Assembly (NCBI RefSeq): GCF_032118995.1
Contig: NC_092667.1
Location: 418,931-482,930, forward strand
Origin: Asterias amurensis
Taxonomy: Eukaryota > Echinodermata > Asteroidea > Forcipulatida > Asteriidae
Direction: 5' to 3'
Length of the DNA: 64,000 nt
The notes beneath the pieces were generated by a model. The model worked only from the letters and a program-made list of their open reading frames with translations. It did no database searches and was not told the DNA's origin. The position numbers were made by a program, and so were the translations under genes. Positions 35,601 through 46,665 of this stretch are shown piece after piece; position 1 is the first letter of the stretch; the number at the start of each line of letters is the position of its first letter.

Positions 35601-36330
35601 AGTTTTCCATTCAGTAACGCTCCAACACTGTTGACTTGAATTAAACATAAAATCGTTAAAGGACCACGTTGCCTTGGATCGGACGAGTTGGTCTATAAAA
35701 ATCGTTTGTAACCGTTTGTTATAAAATGCATATGGTTAGAAAGATATTGTAAAAGTATAATACAATGATCTACACAAATATGCCTCGAAATTGCGTGGTT
35801 TTCCTTTTACCTCGTCGACTAACACGGTCGGCCATTTATTTCTGACTCCCATAAATGGCCGACCGTGTTTCTTCGCGACGTAAAAGGAATACTATGAAAT
35901 TCCGAGGCATGTTCGTGTGGATCATTATATTTTACTTTTAAGTTATCTTTCTAACCATATATGCATTTTGTAACAAACGGTTTCAAGCACTTTTCAAAGA
36001 CCAACTCGACCGATCCAAGGCAACGTGTTCCTTTAAGGTTCTTTTAAAAGTGTTATGGGTAGGTAAGGTTTATGCTAATTTTGAGTGTTTTGAGTAATTA
36101 CCAAACGTGTACAGCGCCTTTAAGTATTATTTATTAATTATTTTGTATCATTTCCTTCATTGCACAGACACCAAAGATTCATTATTACATTTTGTTTTTT
36201 ACAGATGGACTTGGAGCACATCAAGGTGGTATACTTGGGAAAATACAACAAGACGTTGTCTGAAGCTGTCAAAAGTGAGACGAGTGGAGACTTCCGTAAA
36301 ATTCTGCTGGCTATCATTGATGGAGAATAG
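17688..36330 (+). CDS. Annexin, four repeats, complete 12-exon gene (annexin 1 of this window)
   Basis: Exons: 17688-17690 (ATG only), 20822-20897, 22536-22630, 25127-25240, 28355-28411, 29863-29896, 30745-30824, 31274-31342, 32347-32445, 34273-34348, 35292-35404 and 36205-36330 (stop TAG). They join in phase into 313 residues, the usual size for a core annexin with a short N-terminus. Four annexin repeats are seen. Each has the type-II calcium loop: GLGTDE at residues 25-30, 97-102 and 180-185, and GAGTDE at 255-260. Helix-end signatures include [11 protein letters not shown] at the C-terminus. The protein should bind acidic phospholipid membranes in a calcium-dependent way in the cytoplasm; there is no signal peptide. 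The first exon rests on an ATG followed at once by GTAAGT and in-phase continuation ASVKP, so it is less certain than the rest. The orthologous subfamily is not decided. Confidence 0.93.
17846..18112. mobile_element. Foldback element family L in annexin 1 intron 1
   Basis: Ends TGGGAGAGTGCTCG and CGAGCACTCTCCCA, with inner arms TTTTCGTACCACACGCTGGCC / GGCCAGCGTGTGGTAC (shortened here). GC-richer than the surroundings. The ORFs across it on both strands are palindrome artefacts. Confidence 0.7.
18113..19049. other. Annexin 1 intron 1, no further gene seen
   Basis: Unique-looking AT-rich sequence with a G run at 18547-18561 and a palindrome-rich TACATGTACAT stretch near 18601-18650. Confidence 0.4.
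19050..19428. mobile_element. TTAA-ended MITE, family A (complete)
   Basis: TTAAAGACAGTGGACACATT at the left and ACCAATAGTGTCCACTGCC then TTTAA at the right. The central hairpin GAGACCTCA ... TGAGGTCTC is intact. One of the cleanest copies. Confidence 0.8.
19430..20820. other. Annexin 1 intron 1, no gene seen
   Basis: AT-rich, no supported exon or clear repeat. Confidence 0.4.
20937..21302. mobile_element. MITE family A, diverged
   Basis: AAAGGCACTGGACACCTG at the left, CAAAAGTGTCCAGTGCCTTT then AA at the right. In annexin 1 intron 2. Confidence 0.65.
22742..23297. mobile_element. MITE family A carrying a nested family C foldback
   Basis: Family A starts TTAAAGGCCCTG and ends AATAGTGTACAGTGCCTTTA then A. 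Its left arm is split by the foldback at 22758-22917, after which AGTGGTAATTGTCAAAGACC resumes. Confidence 0.65.
22758..22917. mobile_element. Foldback element family C (nested)
   Basis: Ends CGATTTCACGAAAC and GTTTGGTGAAATCG, inner arms rich in CCTAACTTAGGA motifs. Related copies at 39523-39645 and 53577-53719. Confidence 0.7.
23850..24656. mobile_element. Element with ~80-bp terminal inverted repeats (family S)
   Basis: GGTAGATTATGTT at the left and AACATAATCTACC at the right. The match extends inward (CACGGAGTAGATTTTCTGAA opposite TTCCGAAAAGATTTACTCC) for about 80 bp. A fragment at about 22190-22315 shares the CGAATTCTAAAAATCTACTC segment. No transposase frame inside, so nonautonomous. 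Confidence 0.6.
24659..25046. mobile_element. MITE family A
   Basis: TTAAAGGCAGTGGACACTAT at the left. The right end ACCAATAGTGTCCATTGC then TTCAAG has lost the TTAA. It abuts the family S element directly and ends 80 bp before annexin 1 exon 4. Confidence 0.75.
25386..25685. repeat. 21-bp minisatellite in annexin 1 intron 4
   Basis: About 14 copies of GGGAAATAGAAGGACCCCATA (some with CCTATA). Because 21 is a multiple of three, all frames can stay open, giving an REIEGPH/Y ORF and an antisense FYFPMGS ORF. It lies within an intron and is not expected to be coding. Confidence 0.9.
27070..27310 (+). mobile_element. tRNA-derived SINE
   Basis: A-box-like TGGTCTAGTTGG at 27180-27191 and B-box-like GGCTCGAATCC at 27224-27234 give Pol III promoter spacing. 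It is flanked by the shared body ATGCAAATTTAACATCTATT and AGTACTGAGTATACAGTGC. Other copies are at 31640-32160, 45455-45690 (minus) and 48010-48310. It is not a functional tRNA: the acceptor stem does not close. Confidence 0.7.
28484..28596. mobile_element. MITE family A, right-end fragment
   Basis: TTCTCACAATGTTTTATACT to CAGTGTCCACTACCTTTAA. Only the right third is present, in annexin 1 intron 5. Confidence 0.6.
28648..29020. mobile_element. TTAA-ended MITE, family B (reverse orientation)
   Basis: CTTTAAAGCCATGATTGAAC at the left, CGAAAGGGTCCAATGGCTTT then AA at the right. The inner CGAGAATT / AATTCTCG hairpin and a G run at 28869-28883 are present. Confidence 0.65.
29085..29370. repeat. 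Diverged MITE family A remnant
   Basis: Carries the family A core (GCAAGAGAATAATGAAACAA, GTGCTTTCAGATGCC) but no intact ends. Confidence 0.4.
30283..30620. mobile_element. SINE-like element family T
   Basis: Shares CACAGCCAGGAACA, GGGACCAACGGCTTTA and AACACCAGAGTTTGAATTCG with 43917-44245. An antisense B-box-like GGTTTCGAACCC suggests a tRNA-derived head on the minus strand. Confidence 0.55.
31413..31595. mobile_element. Foldback element family H
   Basis: TTAAGCCCGGTTCATACTTC mirrored by GAAGTATGAACCGGGCTAA, with tandem GCGAAT hexamers in the arms. A second copy is at 48331-48529. Confidence 0.75.
31640..32160 (+). mobile_element. SINE copy interrupted by a family J foldback
   Basis: The SINE body GATGCAAATTTAACATCTAT is at the left and TCTATTAAATCGTTTGCTGT at the right, then A-box GGTCTAGTGGTAAGACAC. 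The insertion at 31724-31953 has ends AGAAAGGTTTGCGGTGACAC and GTTACTGCAACCTTTCT. Confidence 0.6.
31724..31953. mobile_element. Foldback element family J (nested in SINE)
   Basis: Inverted arms include CTCGACGTTTCGATCA / TGATCGAAACGGCGAG and CAGTATGCTCTGATCG on both sides. The centre has a short duplicated AGAAGACGATCAG. Confidence 0.65.
32461..32833. mobile_element. MITE family A
   Basis: TTAAAGACACTGGACACTGT at the left, CAATAGTGTCCAGTATCTTTA at the right (shortened). It starts 16 bp after annexin 1 exon 9. Confidence 0.75.
33180..34230. mobile_element. Large foldback element with CGGACATAATGG satellite arms
   Basis: CCATGGAGGAAGGAATAGAA (33524 onward) is mirrored at 34121-34152. Outside the arms lie degenerate tandem GTCGGACATAATGGTCGGAC units (33180-33520), with a few at the far side (34160-34215). 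The inner ~560 bp has no credible gene. Located in annexin 1 intron 9. Confidence 0.6.
35468..35608. mobile_element. Foldback family F, uninterrupted copy
   Basis: GGGGACTTTTGGGACGCTTG at the left, CTTGCGTTCAAAAGTTTTCC at the right. It serves as the empty-site reference for the composite at 2655-3104. Confidence 0.65.
35656..36036. mobile_element. TTAA-ended palindromic MITE, family D
   Basis: TTAAAGGACCACGTTGCCTT at the left, GGCAACGTGTTCCTTTAA at the right, palindromic over nearly its full 381 bp. Arms include ACGGTCGGCCATTTAT. In the last intron of annexin 1. Confidence 0.85.
36050..36122. repeat. MITE family A right-end fragment
   Basis: TAGGTAAGGTTTATGCTAAT to ACGTGTACAGCGCCTTTAA, between the family D element and annexin 1 exon 12. 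Confidence 0.5.
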
Positions 36331-39159
36331 AGGTCTCTATAGTTACGGAGAATATTTTAAAACAACCTTAAAAACTATTTAAAAATAGCACATATATTTA
36401 CTTAACAAATGCTTTGGTGAGGTTTATTCGCACGCATGGATCATTAATAATCAATCATTTACTTTGGTGTCATATTGTCTTTTAAAAACTTAATTAATTC
36501 TAATCGAGCCCGTTATTTTTAGCAACCTGTATATACAGGTTGTAGGTGGATGTAAAACTGCAATATTCTATAGGAACTAAGTACAAGGTGTTAAAACATG
36601 CAGTTTTGATAAAAGGTGTGACAAAGAAATTGCAAAGTTTATCATTTTTTTAAACATCCGTTTAATGTGAGGATGAAATGTATGAAATAAGCATCCTTTT
36701 AGAAATGTACCCAGACTAAGTAGTGAATACACTTACATCGTCTTTTATTTAGGCACGACTTACGCTCTATCAGATAGTCTTTAACCAGGCATACATATCC
36801 ATGTAATTTGATTGGTTGCACACACGTCACGTCACGTGTAATCCTTTGTTTTGTCACGTGTACTGCTGCGGAACAAAATTTAGTATTGTATACCTTTCTA
36901 ACGCAACGTCACAGCCAAAGTTTTTTTGCCAACCGAGTATTGGAAAACTATGGAAAGCCATAATAGTTGCAATACAAAAACAGGTAGCTACACATACAGT
37001 TTGTAAAAATGTCACACAAGTATTACAAAATAGTGATGGATTTGTTGGAAATGTTTGCAGCGGTGGTTCAAAAATAATAGTTTTCCCGCCCGATAGTCCT
37101 AAACGAGGCAATGTTGGGTCAAGGCGGTCAAGGTTGGTGTATGGGCCTACATGGAGTCACTCTCGTTGTTTAGAAGGCGCCTTTTTATTTTTAATTCTTA
37201 TTTATTTATAAATATACATAAAATAGACTGGCAAACTCGTCCACAATTTTTAGCAACCTATATGTATTTTTTAAGCACTTTGTTGGACGAGTTCGCGATT
37301 CTGTCATGAACCACACCCAGCTTCGCCTCGTAAAATGGAAAAGTTTCGAAGTGACCTCGTGGTTATATTTTTTCCACCACGCACTAAAAAATTGAATCGA
37401 ATTGAATTGAAAAAATGCATCCAATTGTATACTTTATTTGAAGAAATGGTATAATTAACTCTCCTTTGTTCGTAACTGCTGGAGTAGACATGTACATTAC
37501 CATCAGTGTCTGTCTCTCAAAGGGTTTGGGGAAATTTTTGATGGACACAAAACACAATGTCCACAGATTTATATTAAACTTGTATGGTTTACAGACAATG
37601 ATGGTTGAAAGCTTCCCTTAAAATATTACTTTTTAAGGTGGTGTATAGTTTTTGGAGAAATTAGTAAAACAATTTCAAGAATTTCTTTTGCACGTACACG
37701 GCATTATGCGACTCTTCTGAAAACATTGCTCTGTTATTCACATTGCTCTGTGATTAAAAAAACTTGACGACTAGTGAAGCTCCAACTTCTACAGATAAAT
37801 TATATTACATACATCTTCATTCACTGTGAGTACAGGGATTCATGTCATCGCCAAAAACCTGATCTACAAAAGGTATCGGCACCCTTTTAAAAACACACTT
37901 GTGTCGATATTCTCCCGTTGGATACAGTGGGTTAAAAGTTTGTTAGTAACGGTTCACCTGGCCTATCTAGCCATAAGTGGCAGTTCAAAGCAAATACACT
38001 TTTTTTTTAAATGGTTCGATGTAGATTGATATTTGTTATACATTCTGAAATTAGTTGTCAATATCAATACTTGGATTGGTTAATATTAAAATAATATTTG
38101 TCTTCACTAATATAAAGAATGTAATCAGGAATAATAACAATAAGTTATGCAATCTTTTTTGCATTATGTTTCAGATACAGCAGCATTGAAATAATGTTAA
38201 TTTTAATCCTTACTATAAACGATGTGACCTTTGACGTCACTCGAATACCATAACATGATTCGCGCGCATACCGCCGGGCAAAACGTGTTTTGGCAGCCAG
38301 CTAGAAGTGTGCAATCTACCATGACTACGTGTCTTTTTGCCCGGCGAAACATGACGTATACAGTGTTGTGTCAACAAAGGACGGTTTGCATGTAAACATA
38401 GGTCACATCGTGTATACTACAATATATAATTAAATAATAATTAAAATAATATTGATACATATTAATGCTAATAAACATATACTGACAAGAATTTGAGTTG
38501 GTTTGTTGGTGTACACCAGTTAATCACGTACCATCAGGTTTTACGAACCAGTTCATCACGCCCTCTATACAGTTGCCTCTAATTAACCTACAAGGAGAAG
38601 ACCACGGCCCAGTTTTATGGCTCTGCTTACCATAAGCATAGAGTCAGTGCTTACGGAAGCAGGGAATTATGTGCTTACGGCAACCGTATTTCACGGGAAA
38701 GCGGCGAATTTTTGCTTCAGTGCTTGTGCGTTATGCATTACACGAACAATGCAAGCGCAGAAATTCGGCGCTTGCACGGTAAGCGGGGAATCGTGATCGT
38801 AAGCGCAGATTTCGGCGGTAAGAAGAGCCATGAGCTTTGGCCCAGATGTGGTGAGTTGCCAGTCTGAAGAAGCCACTAGTGTAGTGGTGAAACGTCACTG
38901 AACAATTCAGGAGTTTGTTCTCCATCTGTTTTCATCCACATACTGGAACTGGTAAAATAAACATCTTTACTGAAATTCTTGACACAGTGTAAAATATGTT
39001 GACGTTTTTATTTTATTTTTGACACCAATCTTATGTCTCTGGACCACGGTGTCAGGGACAACAAATCTATTCTTGGAACAAACTTGTGTCATCATTAAGG
39101 ATATAAAACAGTTCACTCTTTGTTCAACCATTCATAAAATATGTGAATGTTTTGTCATC
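36331..39159. other. Region between the 3' ends of the two annexin genes
   Basis: Holds the 3' UTRs and intergenic DNA. No clear AATAAA for annexin 1 was found in the first ~450 bp. AATAAA on the minus strand at 39007-39017 (read as TTTATT on plus) fits annexin 2. A foldback lies at 38221-38410 (GATGTGACCTTTGACGTCA / AGGTCACATC) and another at about 38590-38840 with TTACGG / CCGTAA arms. A family B-like fragment is at about 37500-37700. Small ORFs here lack support. Confidence 0.5.
39007..39017 (-). terminator. Poly(A) signals of annexin 2
   Basis: Two overlapping AATAAA hexamers on the minus strand, about 145-155 bp past the stop codon. Confidence 0.55.
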
Positions 39160-42100
39160 TTAGTTTTCACCGTCGACGATTCTGAGCAGTAAATCTCTGT
39201 AGGCACCACTGGTGTCATCTTTAATATAATCACCAAGAGTCATTCCATATTGGGTCAAGAACATCTCCTTAATCTCCACTAGATCGATCTGGAAATAAGC
39301 AAGAAATTGAGAAATTATATAAACTTTGTCATTATTCACGGTGGTGTCTTGCAAGTGACGAGGTGTGCTCATGTGATCGGGGGGACACCGGCACAGTTAA
39401 AGTTGGTGCCTACATGTACAGGTTCAAGGTGCCCTATGCTGCACTGGATGGACAATGTGACAAAGTTGAGTGGTAGAAGTGTATGAGAGCTGAGAAAAGC
39501 AGCGATTGAAAGAGACCAGCTGTCGATTTCACCAAACTCTTCCAAACTTAGGATTAATCTTAGGACTTAGTACGACTTAAGTTCCGTATCCATAGACGTA
39601 GGATGCATTGAACCGATCCTACGTTAGGACGGGTTACTCGTACACGTTTGGTTGTCAAAGACCAGTCTTCTCACTTGGTGTATTCCAACGCAAGCATAAA
39701 ATAACAAGCCTGTGAAAATTTGAGCTACAAAGGTCATCAACGTTGCGAGCAAATGATACAAGAAAAAACACCACTGCTAGCCGAATTTAGTGTGCTTTCA
39801 GATAGGAATAAAAGACTTTTGTCTGGAAGTATTTTATTATATTAGTGAGAAATTACCGCTTTCTCAAAAACTACGCTACTTCAGAAGGAGCCGTTCCTAA
39901 CAATGTTGTATACTATCAACAGTTTTCCTATGCTCATTACCAAGTCAGTTTTAAGTTGAGTAATTACAAAACGTGTGCATTCCCTTTAATCATAGCGTTT
40001 CATGAAATCGCCTGCAGGTGATGGCAGCAACTCTATGAGTGCGCCCCATTACAATTTGAGGCTGAGGCTGTCGGGGACACAATTAAGTCTTTGCCAAATT
40101 ATGATGATGATCACCAATAGTTTCAAGTGCCTTTAAAAAGCATTCCCGATAAAAAAAAATGGTCAAAGCTGATTTAAGATAAAAAAATAAAATAAAAAGT
40201 TTGTTAATAAAGATGCTATGTCAGATTTTTGGTTGATTTGACCAACATTTTTTGATTCAAAATTCAATAGGTATTTTGATGGGGGTCGAGAAAGTTACAA
40301 GCTTTCATTTGAGCCATTGCTCAAAAAAGTCAGCCAATTACTATTAGCAGTGAAATAAAGTGCTCAAAATCTCGACAATATGTCACGTGACCAATTCTTA
40401 TGTGTTTTATAAGAAACGTTTTAAATTTTTGTTATGGTTCCTGACCACTAAAAGTAAAAGTTTAACTTTTTTTCGTTAGAGCGGGTGATACTCTTTGAAA
40501 TACCATTCACTCAAAAAATTAATGTTTGGGGCCAAAAATTTGACATAGCATCTTTAAATAGTTATTGGTTTTTGCCCAATAATTAACCAATGTGGTGTGA
40601 CATGGTTGATGAAAACACAGTATTTGAAGCTGATACCAATAAGCCAACTGAATGTAGGCCTGCTGCTGTGATTGTTTGTGCCCACAGAGAATAAATTAAG
40701 AATAAAACAGCAATCTCGAAAATGACAGTTTCTAACTGGACATTTACCTCTGCCCTTGAGACCACGCATCTTATAAGCATCTGGTCGTTCGTGCCCAGGC
40801 CTTTCATCGATTTGTGAAGTCGCCCAGCAAAGAAGGAGCATGGATCACGTACACTCTTCACTGTTATGTAAAAAACATATTATGGTTAAAACGTTTTGTT
40901 AATCTAGCGATATCGCATGCGCTCGATACCCTGAACTAAAAACAGTTTCTCAATACAATTTTTTTTTGAAATAAATTAGAAATACTCAATCCTTAAACGA
41001 GCCGAGCTTGGCAGTAATGTATGTTTAAATCTTGTTGTTTAGTTATATTAAAAGGCAATCTATATGACGAGACGAAATTTCGCCCATTTCTATTACGAGA
41101 TAATAAGCTGTAATTGCGAGACAATAGTAGACAACATGTAGACCTACTTCTGAATTGTAAAATGAGTAGGGTAGATCATATGGCCTTAGCTTTCGATCCA
41201 AATTGGACCTTCTTCAGAAGCATAAACAAGAAGAAGCATAAACACATCCATTTATAGCAAAAAGAGGAGCAAGGATTAAGGGAAGGGATCCAGAAAAAGC
41301 GGGAAATTATAGCCATTCAAAGTTACCAATTTATAAACAATTGGGTGGATAAGAACCAATAGGAGTAAAGTGGTGAGAACAAAGGCAGGTCAGTACGAAA
41401 AGGTTGATTACTGTCCAGTTACATTTACACTTTACACTTTAAAGTTACTTTACACGGCGAAATTAGGTTTCCTAGGAAAGAAAGTCAATGTAATGATTAA
41501 CAATAAACGCAACGTCTTACCGAGTGAGAGGAATCCGTCTCGTAAATCCCCGGATGTCTCACTTGCAATAGCGCCCTCTATGCCCTTTTCAGATATCTAT
41601 GATGATGGAATTAAAACAGTTCATTTCCTAAGTAAATTATGAGTCGTCTGCAATGTTGTGATTATTGTTTAAGTTATAAAAAGGAAGGTTAATGGACGAC
41701 AAAATATGTTTTAGATGATGGGCTGGCCTTTAAGAAGTAAATATAAATACAAGCAGCATCACTACCAGCAGTCAAGCATTCTCCTGAAGACAAGCAGAGT
41801 ATGCTGTTCGAAACGTCGATACCAAATCGGATCGTTTAAAACAAATCTAAATTAATTATAAACCAGAATATAAATAAACTGTTTTGTTTAATGTTCTTCT
41901 TAAACATTTAGGTATTCTGACGACAAGAACACTAATTTCATAAATTTGACATTGTTGTGATTGAGTGAAATGAATTTGGACATTTGTCAGAGTACCTTAC
42001 TGTATTCTTCAAACATTGTCCGTAGTTGTGCGTAGCTTCTTGTTGCTAAGATACGATTAAACACGGCCTCGTCCGTGCCCCAGCGTGCCTCGCCGGCCTA

Positions 42101-45100
42101 GTAAAGCAACCACAATAGAAATGAAAATCATTCAAATTTATTTGTTTTTAATAATAATAATACAAACTTACTTGGTAACGAGCAATGAAGAGCTGTTTAT
42201 GATATAAACCATTGTGAGAAACGGCTCCCTCAGAAATAAACGTAGTTTTTGAGAAAGAGGTGATTTTTCACTCAGTTAATATTAAGAATTAAGGGCTGAC
42301 ACCTTTCTTTTATTAGGCATCTGCTGAAAGCACACAAATTGTGCAACAGTGTGTTCTACTTTCAATATTCAGTAACTTCAGTTACCAAATTGTGTCAAAA
42401 TTGTCACAGATTTGTTAATGTATGCATGTTGGATACACCAAGTGAGAATACTGTGTTTAGACAAAGGTGTCCATTGCCTTTATTGTGAAATGACATCTAG
42501 TCGTAGTGATACCGTCAGTGTATAATGCATGGTGTTGGAATTGATTTGAATTGCTTTCGTTGGTCAGTGAGTGAATTATACTATTGAAGGCGTACTGTGT
42601 ACAGCGAATGGTTACTTTGCTGTATCATTTGACACGGACTTTCACATAGGTTTGTACAGCGAACGTCTGATTTGCTATTTCGTTATTGGACACTGGACTT
42701 TCACTTGTTTATAACATTGGAATAAGAATGTCTGTCAACTTTCCATTATCATATTGGACATTAGATATTCAAATAGGTTCGTAAAGCGAATGTCTGATTT
42801 GCTACGACGATGTTGGACATGACATTCACATATAGGTTTGTAATGTTTATCAAAACTATACTTTACTATCCTACAAAATGCAGAAGTATGCCATTGGGTT
42901 ACCTGTCAGAAGCCGAATTAACACGGACAAAACGAGAGTAGTCTTTAATTGAATGTAGACTTGTTTTAATTGACATAGTGAAACTTACTTGATTAGGCTA
43001 TGTTGTTTTCCCCAATTCTGCCATCGAAAATAAGTACAATCGACACTGCACTATAAATCTTTCCTGCATACCCCATTACCAATCGCTCAAAACATAAAAT
43101 GCAAGTTTTATTTGTACTCGTTGTGAGGACAGCTGAAAATGATCAAGTAATACTTACTTTGAAGATTTCTTGAGCATCTACCTTTGCTTGATCTACGTCC
43201 ACTAAAGTACCTTCTTCTCGTCCAGCCTATACATAACAAAGGTGTCATACCCAACGTTAACATTATTATTATGTTCAGAAAAAACATCTTGATGTACAGA
43301 TCTGTGTATAGACCTTTCTTTTGCCCAAGTTTTTGCCAACCCAATTCGGAAAACTATGGAAAGCCGTAAATGCAAATCAAAAACAGATGGCCACAGTTTT
43401 TAACAATGTTGTAAAATTAATGTTCGAAAATTTTGTTGATTTTGTTGAAAACAAAACAACTAATCACGAATTTTTACAGTGAACTTAAGTGAGATGACAA
43501 CTCTAAAACCATGAGCTGAGTCTTCCACAATGTCTCAGTGCGGTGAAATCCAATAGGTTTTATTCTGAATCAAATGATAATATTCTTACCGAGCACATGG
43601 ATACGAGAAGACGCCTGAAATCCCCGCTAGTGTCACCAACAATATCTGCTTTCAGATCGCACAGATAATCTTTGAAAAGTAAACAATGACAATAATGAGT
43701 AATAAAGTGGAGTTATGTAACATCATGAAGCATTTGAAACAAACTTTGAAGTATGGAAACATTCCGTTGTTTGTCGCTTCTTTGATTGACTCCTCTGGTA
43801 GGTGTTCGGGTTTTTATTTTTTATTTTTTGGTCTGTATTTTTTTGTGTGCATCACTTAACATGCACGGGTCCTCATAATTATTGTGTTCCATCCGAAGGT
43901 CACACAATTAAATAATATCGAAGTCTTTTATATAGCGCATGAATCTGAAGGTACTCAAGGCGCTCATTATACAAACTTTCAGAATTCTGAGACACAATTA
44001 TGTAGCACCTTACAAGGTGCTATTACACACATCAGCCACAGCCAGGAACACCGGGCGAACCCCTCCTCTTTTCGATAAGTGCACTGGGCTCTTTTACATG
44101 TGTTACACAACACACGGGACCAACGGCTTTAAGTCCCTTCCGAAGGACGAAGCAATGGTTAAGTGTCACAGCTGGGATTTGAACCCACACTCTGCTGATC
44201 AGAAACACCAGAGTTTGAATTCGGTGCTCTTAACCGAGGTATCATGATAAGAGAGGTCTAAGTTGCTCGCCGAGACTTTTATCCGAACCCACCGATCTGA
44301 CAGCACACTCGTACACCAAACAACAGGGCCCAGTTTCAAAGAGCTGCTTAAGCAAAACATTATGCTTAACCAATTTCTGCTTAGCCTATATGAGAAGGAA
44401 ACCAGCCACAGATTGTACAGGTGACCATTGTAGAAGCGTACTCTGGTAAGCATAATTTTGTTGTGCTGAGCTTTTTTTGTGCTGAAAGGCAGTGGACACT
44501 ATTGGCAATTACTCGACAAAATATATGTTGGCATAAGACCTTTCTTGAATACGAGTAATGAGGAGAGAAGTAAGTTTTCATGAGTTTGATTTCGAGACCT
44601 CAGATTTAGAATTTTGAGGTCTCGAAATCGTGCATCTGAAAGCACACAACTTTAAAGGAACACGTTGCCTTGGATCGGTCGAGTTGGTCTTTGAAAAGCG
44701 TTTGTAACCGTTTTTTTTATAAAATGCATATGGGTAGAAAGATGTTGTAAAAGTAGAATACAATGATCCACACAAACATGCCTCGAAATTGCGTGGTTTT
44801 CCTTTTACCTCGTCGACTAACACGTCGGCCATTTATGGGGGTCAAAATTTTGACTCCCATAAATGGCCGACCATGTTAGTTCGCACAGTAGAAGGAAAAC
44901 CACGCAATTTCGAGGCAAACTTTTGTGGATCATTGTATTCTACTTTTAAAACATCTTTCCAACCATATGCATTTTATAAAAAACGGTTACAAACGCTTTT
45001 GTTTTGACCAACTCGTCCGATCCAAGGCAACGTGTTCCTTTAATAGTGTGACCATGGTGCGACAAGGGTGTTTTTTCTTTCATTAATATCTCGCAACTTC

Positions 45101-46623
45101 GACGACCGATTGAGCTCACATTTTCACAGGTTTGTTATTGTATGCTTATGTTGAGATACACCAAGTGAGAAGACTAGTCTTTGACAACCACCAATAGTGT
45201 CCAGTGTTTTTAAGCAGCTCTATGAATTTGGACCCAGATGGATTGTGAATCTACTGAGGCGCCTCAAGGGCAAAGCAGTCTTACCTTTTTTGTATTGCGC
45301 TTTGATTTCTCTTATCTCCTGTGTAAAAAAAGGAAATGAAAAAAGCCCCAAGTAAGTAGTTAGATTATTTAATGCAGTATTACCCATATATATACACCAC
45401 ATGTTAGCACTGAATACTCTCAACTTTCTGATCACTACGAAAAAAAACACCCAGGCACATTACTCTGGTGGGATTCGAACCCATGACCTATGCAATTCTA
45501 GAGCAGTGTCTTACCAACTAGACCACTGAGTTTGCCCAGTAGTAAGAGGCAGTTCGAATCCTATATTTAGCACCGTTTGCCGCAACGATTCAATAGATGT
45601 AAATTTGCATCGGGATAAAGAATAAATATTTTATTCGGTTTTACCCATACACCTATGGATATAAGCATTGTATACTCAGTTCTTACCAGCGCTCTGTGAA
45701 AAAAAACAAAAAAAACAAAACACGCGCATAGTTAGATCATTGGAATAATACATTTTCGATGTATCCTTATTCGCTGTGTCATCAGCGCTTTTTGTGGACA
45801 TCCCAGTGTTAAACCTACCCACACCGGGTTTACACTATGGTATTGGCAAGTTGGGCCCAATACCCTAAAGCTGCTAAACAGAAAATACTGCTTAGACAAT
45901 GTCAACGCTAACCGAAAAAGGGTGGGGCAGGAGTCACAACTATGTAAAGTGAACGTAATGTTGGCTAGTAATCTTTTTTTCTGTTTGCTAAGGTAGTTTT
46001 CGTGCTTCTAGGCTTTATGATTAAAGGGACACACCGGCTGACCGTTTACCGTTTAAGGGGTGTAGAATCATAAATAATGTTTTTATAGATGGTTCCTATA
46101 AAAAAAAATCATCAAAATGTCACGTATTTAGCGAAAAATGATTTTTAAAAACCAAAGCGGCCATACAACAAGCTTCCGTTACACGGACTCTTTGAATGCG
46201 AATCTTACGTTAGATTTTTCACCATTATTTACATTTTGTAGCGATAATTTGAATACATGGTCTTTTACGTAAATTATTCGTAATAATTTTGTAAAAGAAA
46301 GATTTAAATTTGGTTAAGTAAGTTACTTTTAGACGGCTGAAAGTAAAACTAGCCCGGAAGGTCACGTGATTGTTTGTACCACTTTTTGGTTAGAACAATC
46401 ACGCGACCTGCGTTTTTGTCTTAAAATGCTCAAAAACGGCTAAATTTGATGATTGTTTTTAAGGACTGTTCTTCTTCATTCCTGGAAGACCGTTGAAGTC
46501 ATATCTTAGTCTATTTTTGTAGCCCAAAAAGCCCAATTAGGCCAGTGTCTCCCTTTAAGCCCTGAATATTTCACAATGGTTGAGGAGCGATATTAGGGTA
46601 ATATTGGACTTCATATAGCGAGA

Positions 46624-46665
<42 letters not shown>

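Larger units (their letters stand above)
44336..45235. mobile_element. Element family N, outermost of a three-level nest
   Basis: GGGCCCAGTTTCAAAGAGCT and GCTTAAG at the left, TTAAGCAGCTCTATGAATTT then GGACCC at the right. Family A sits inside it, and family D inside family A. A partial copy near 59501-59597 is also broken by family D. Confidence 0.7.
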
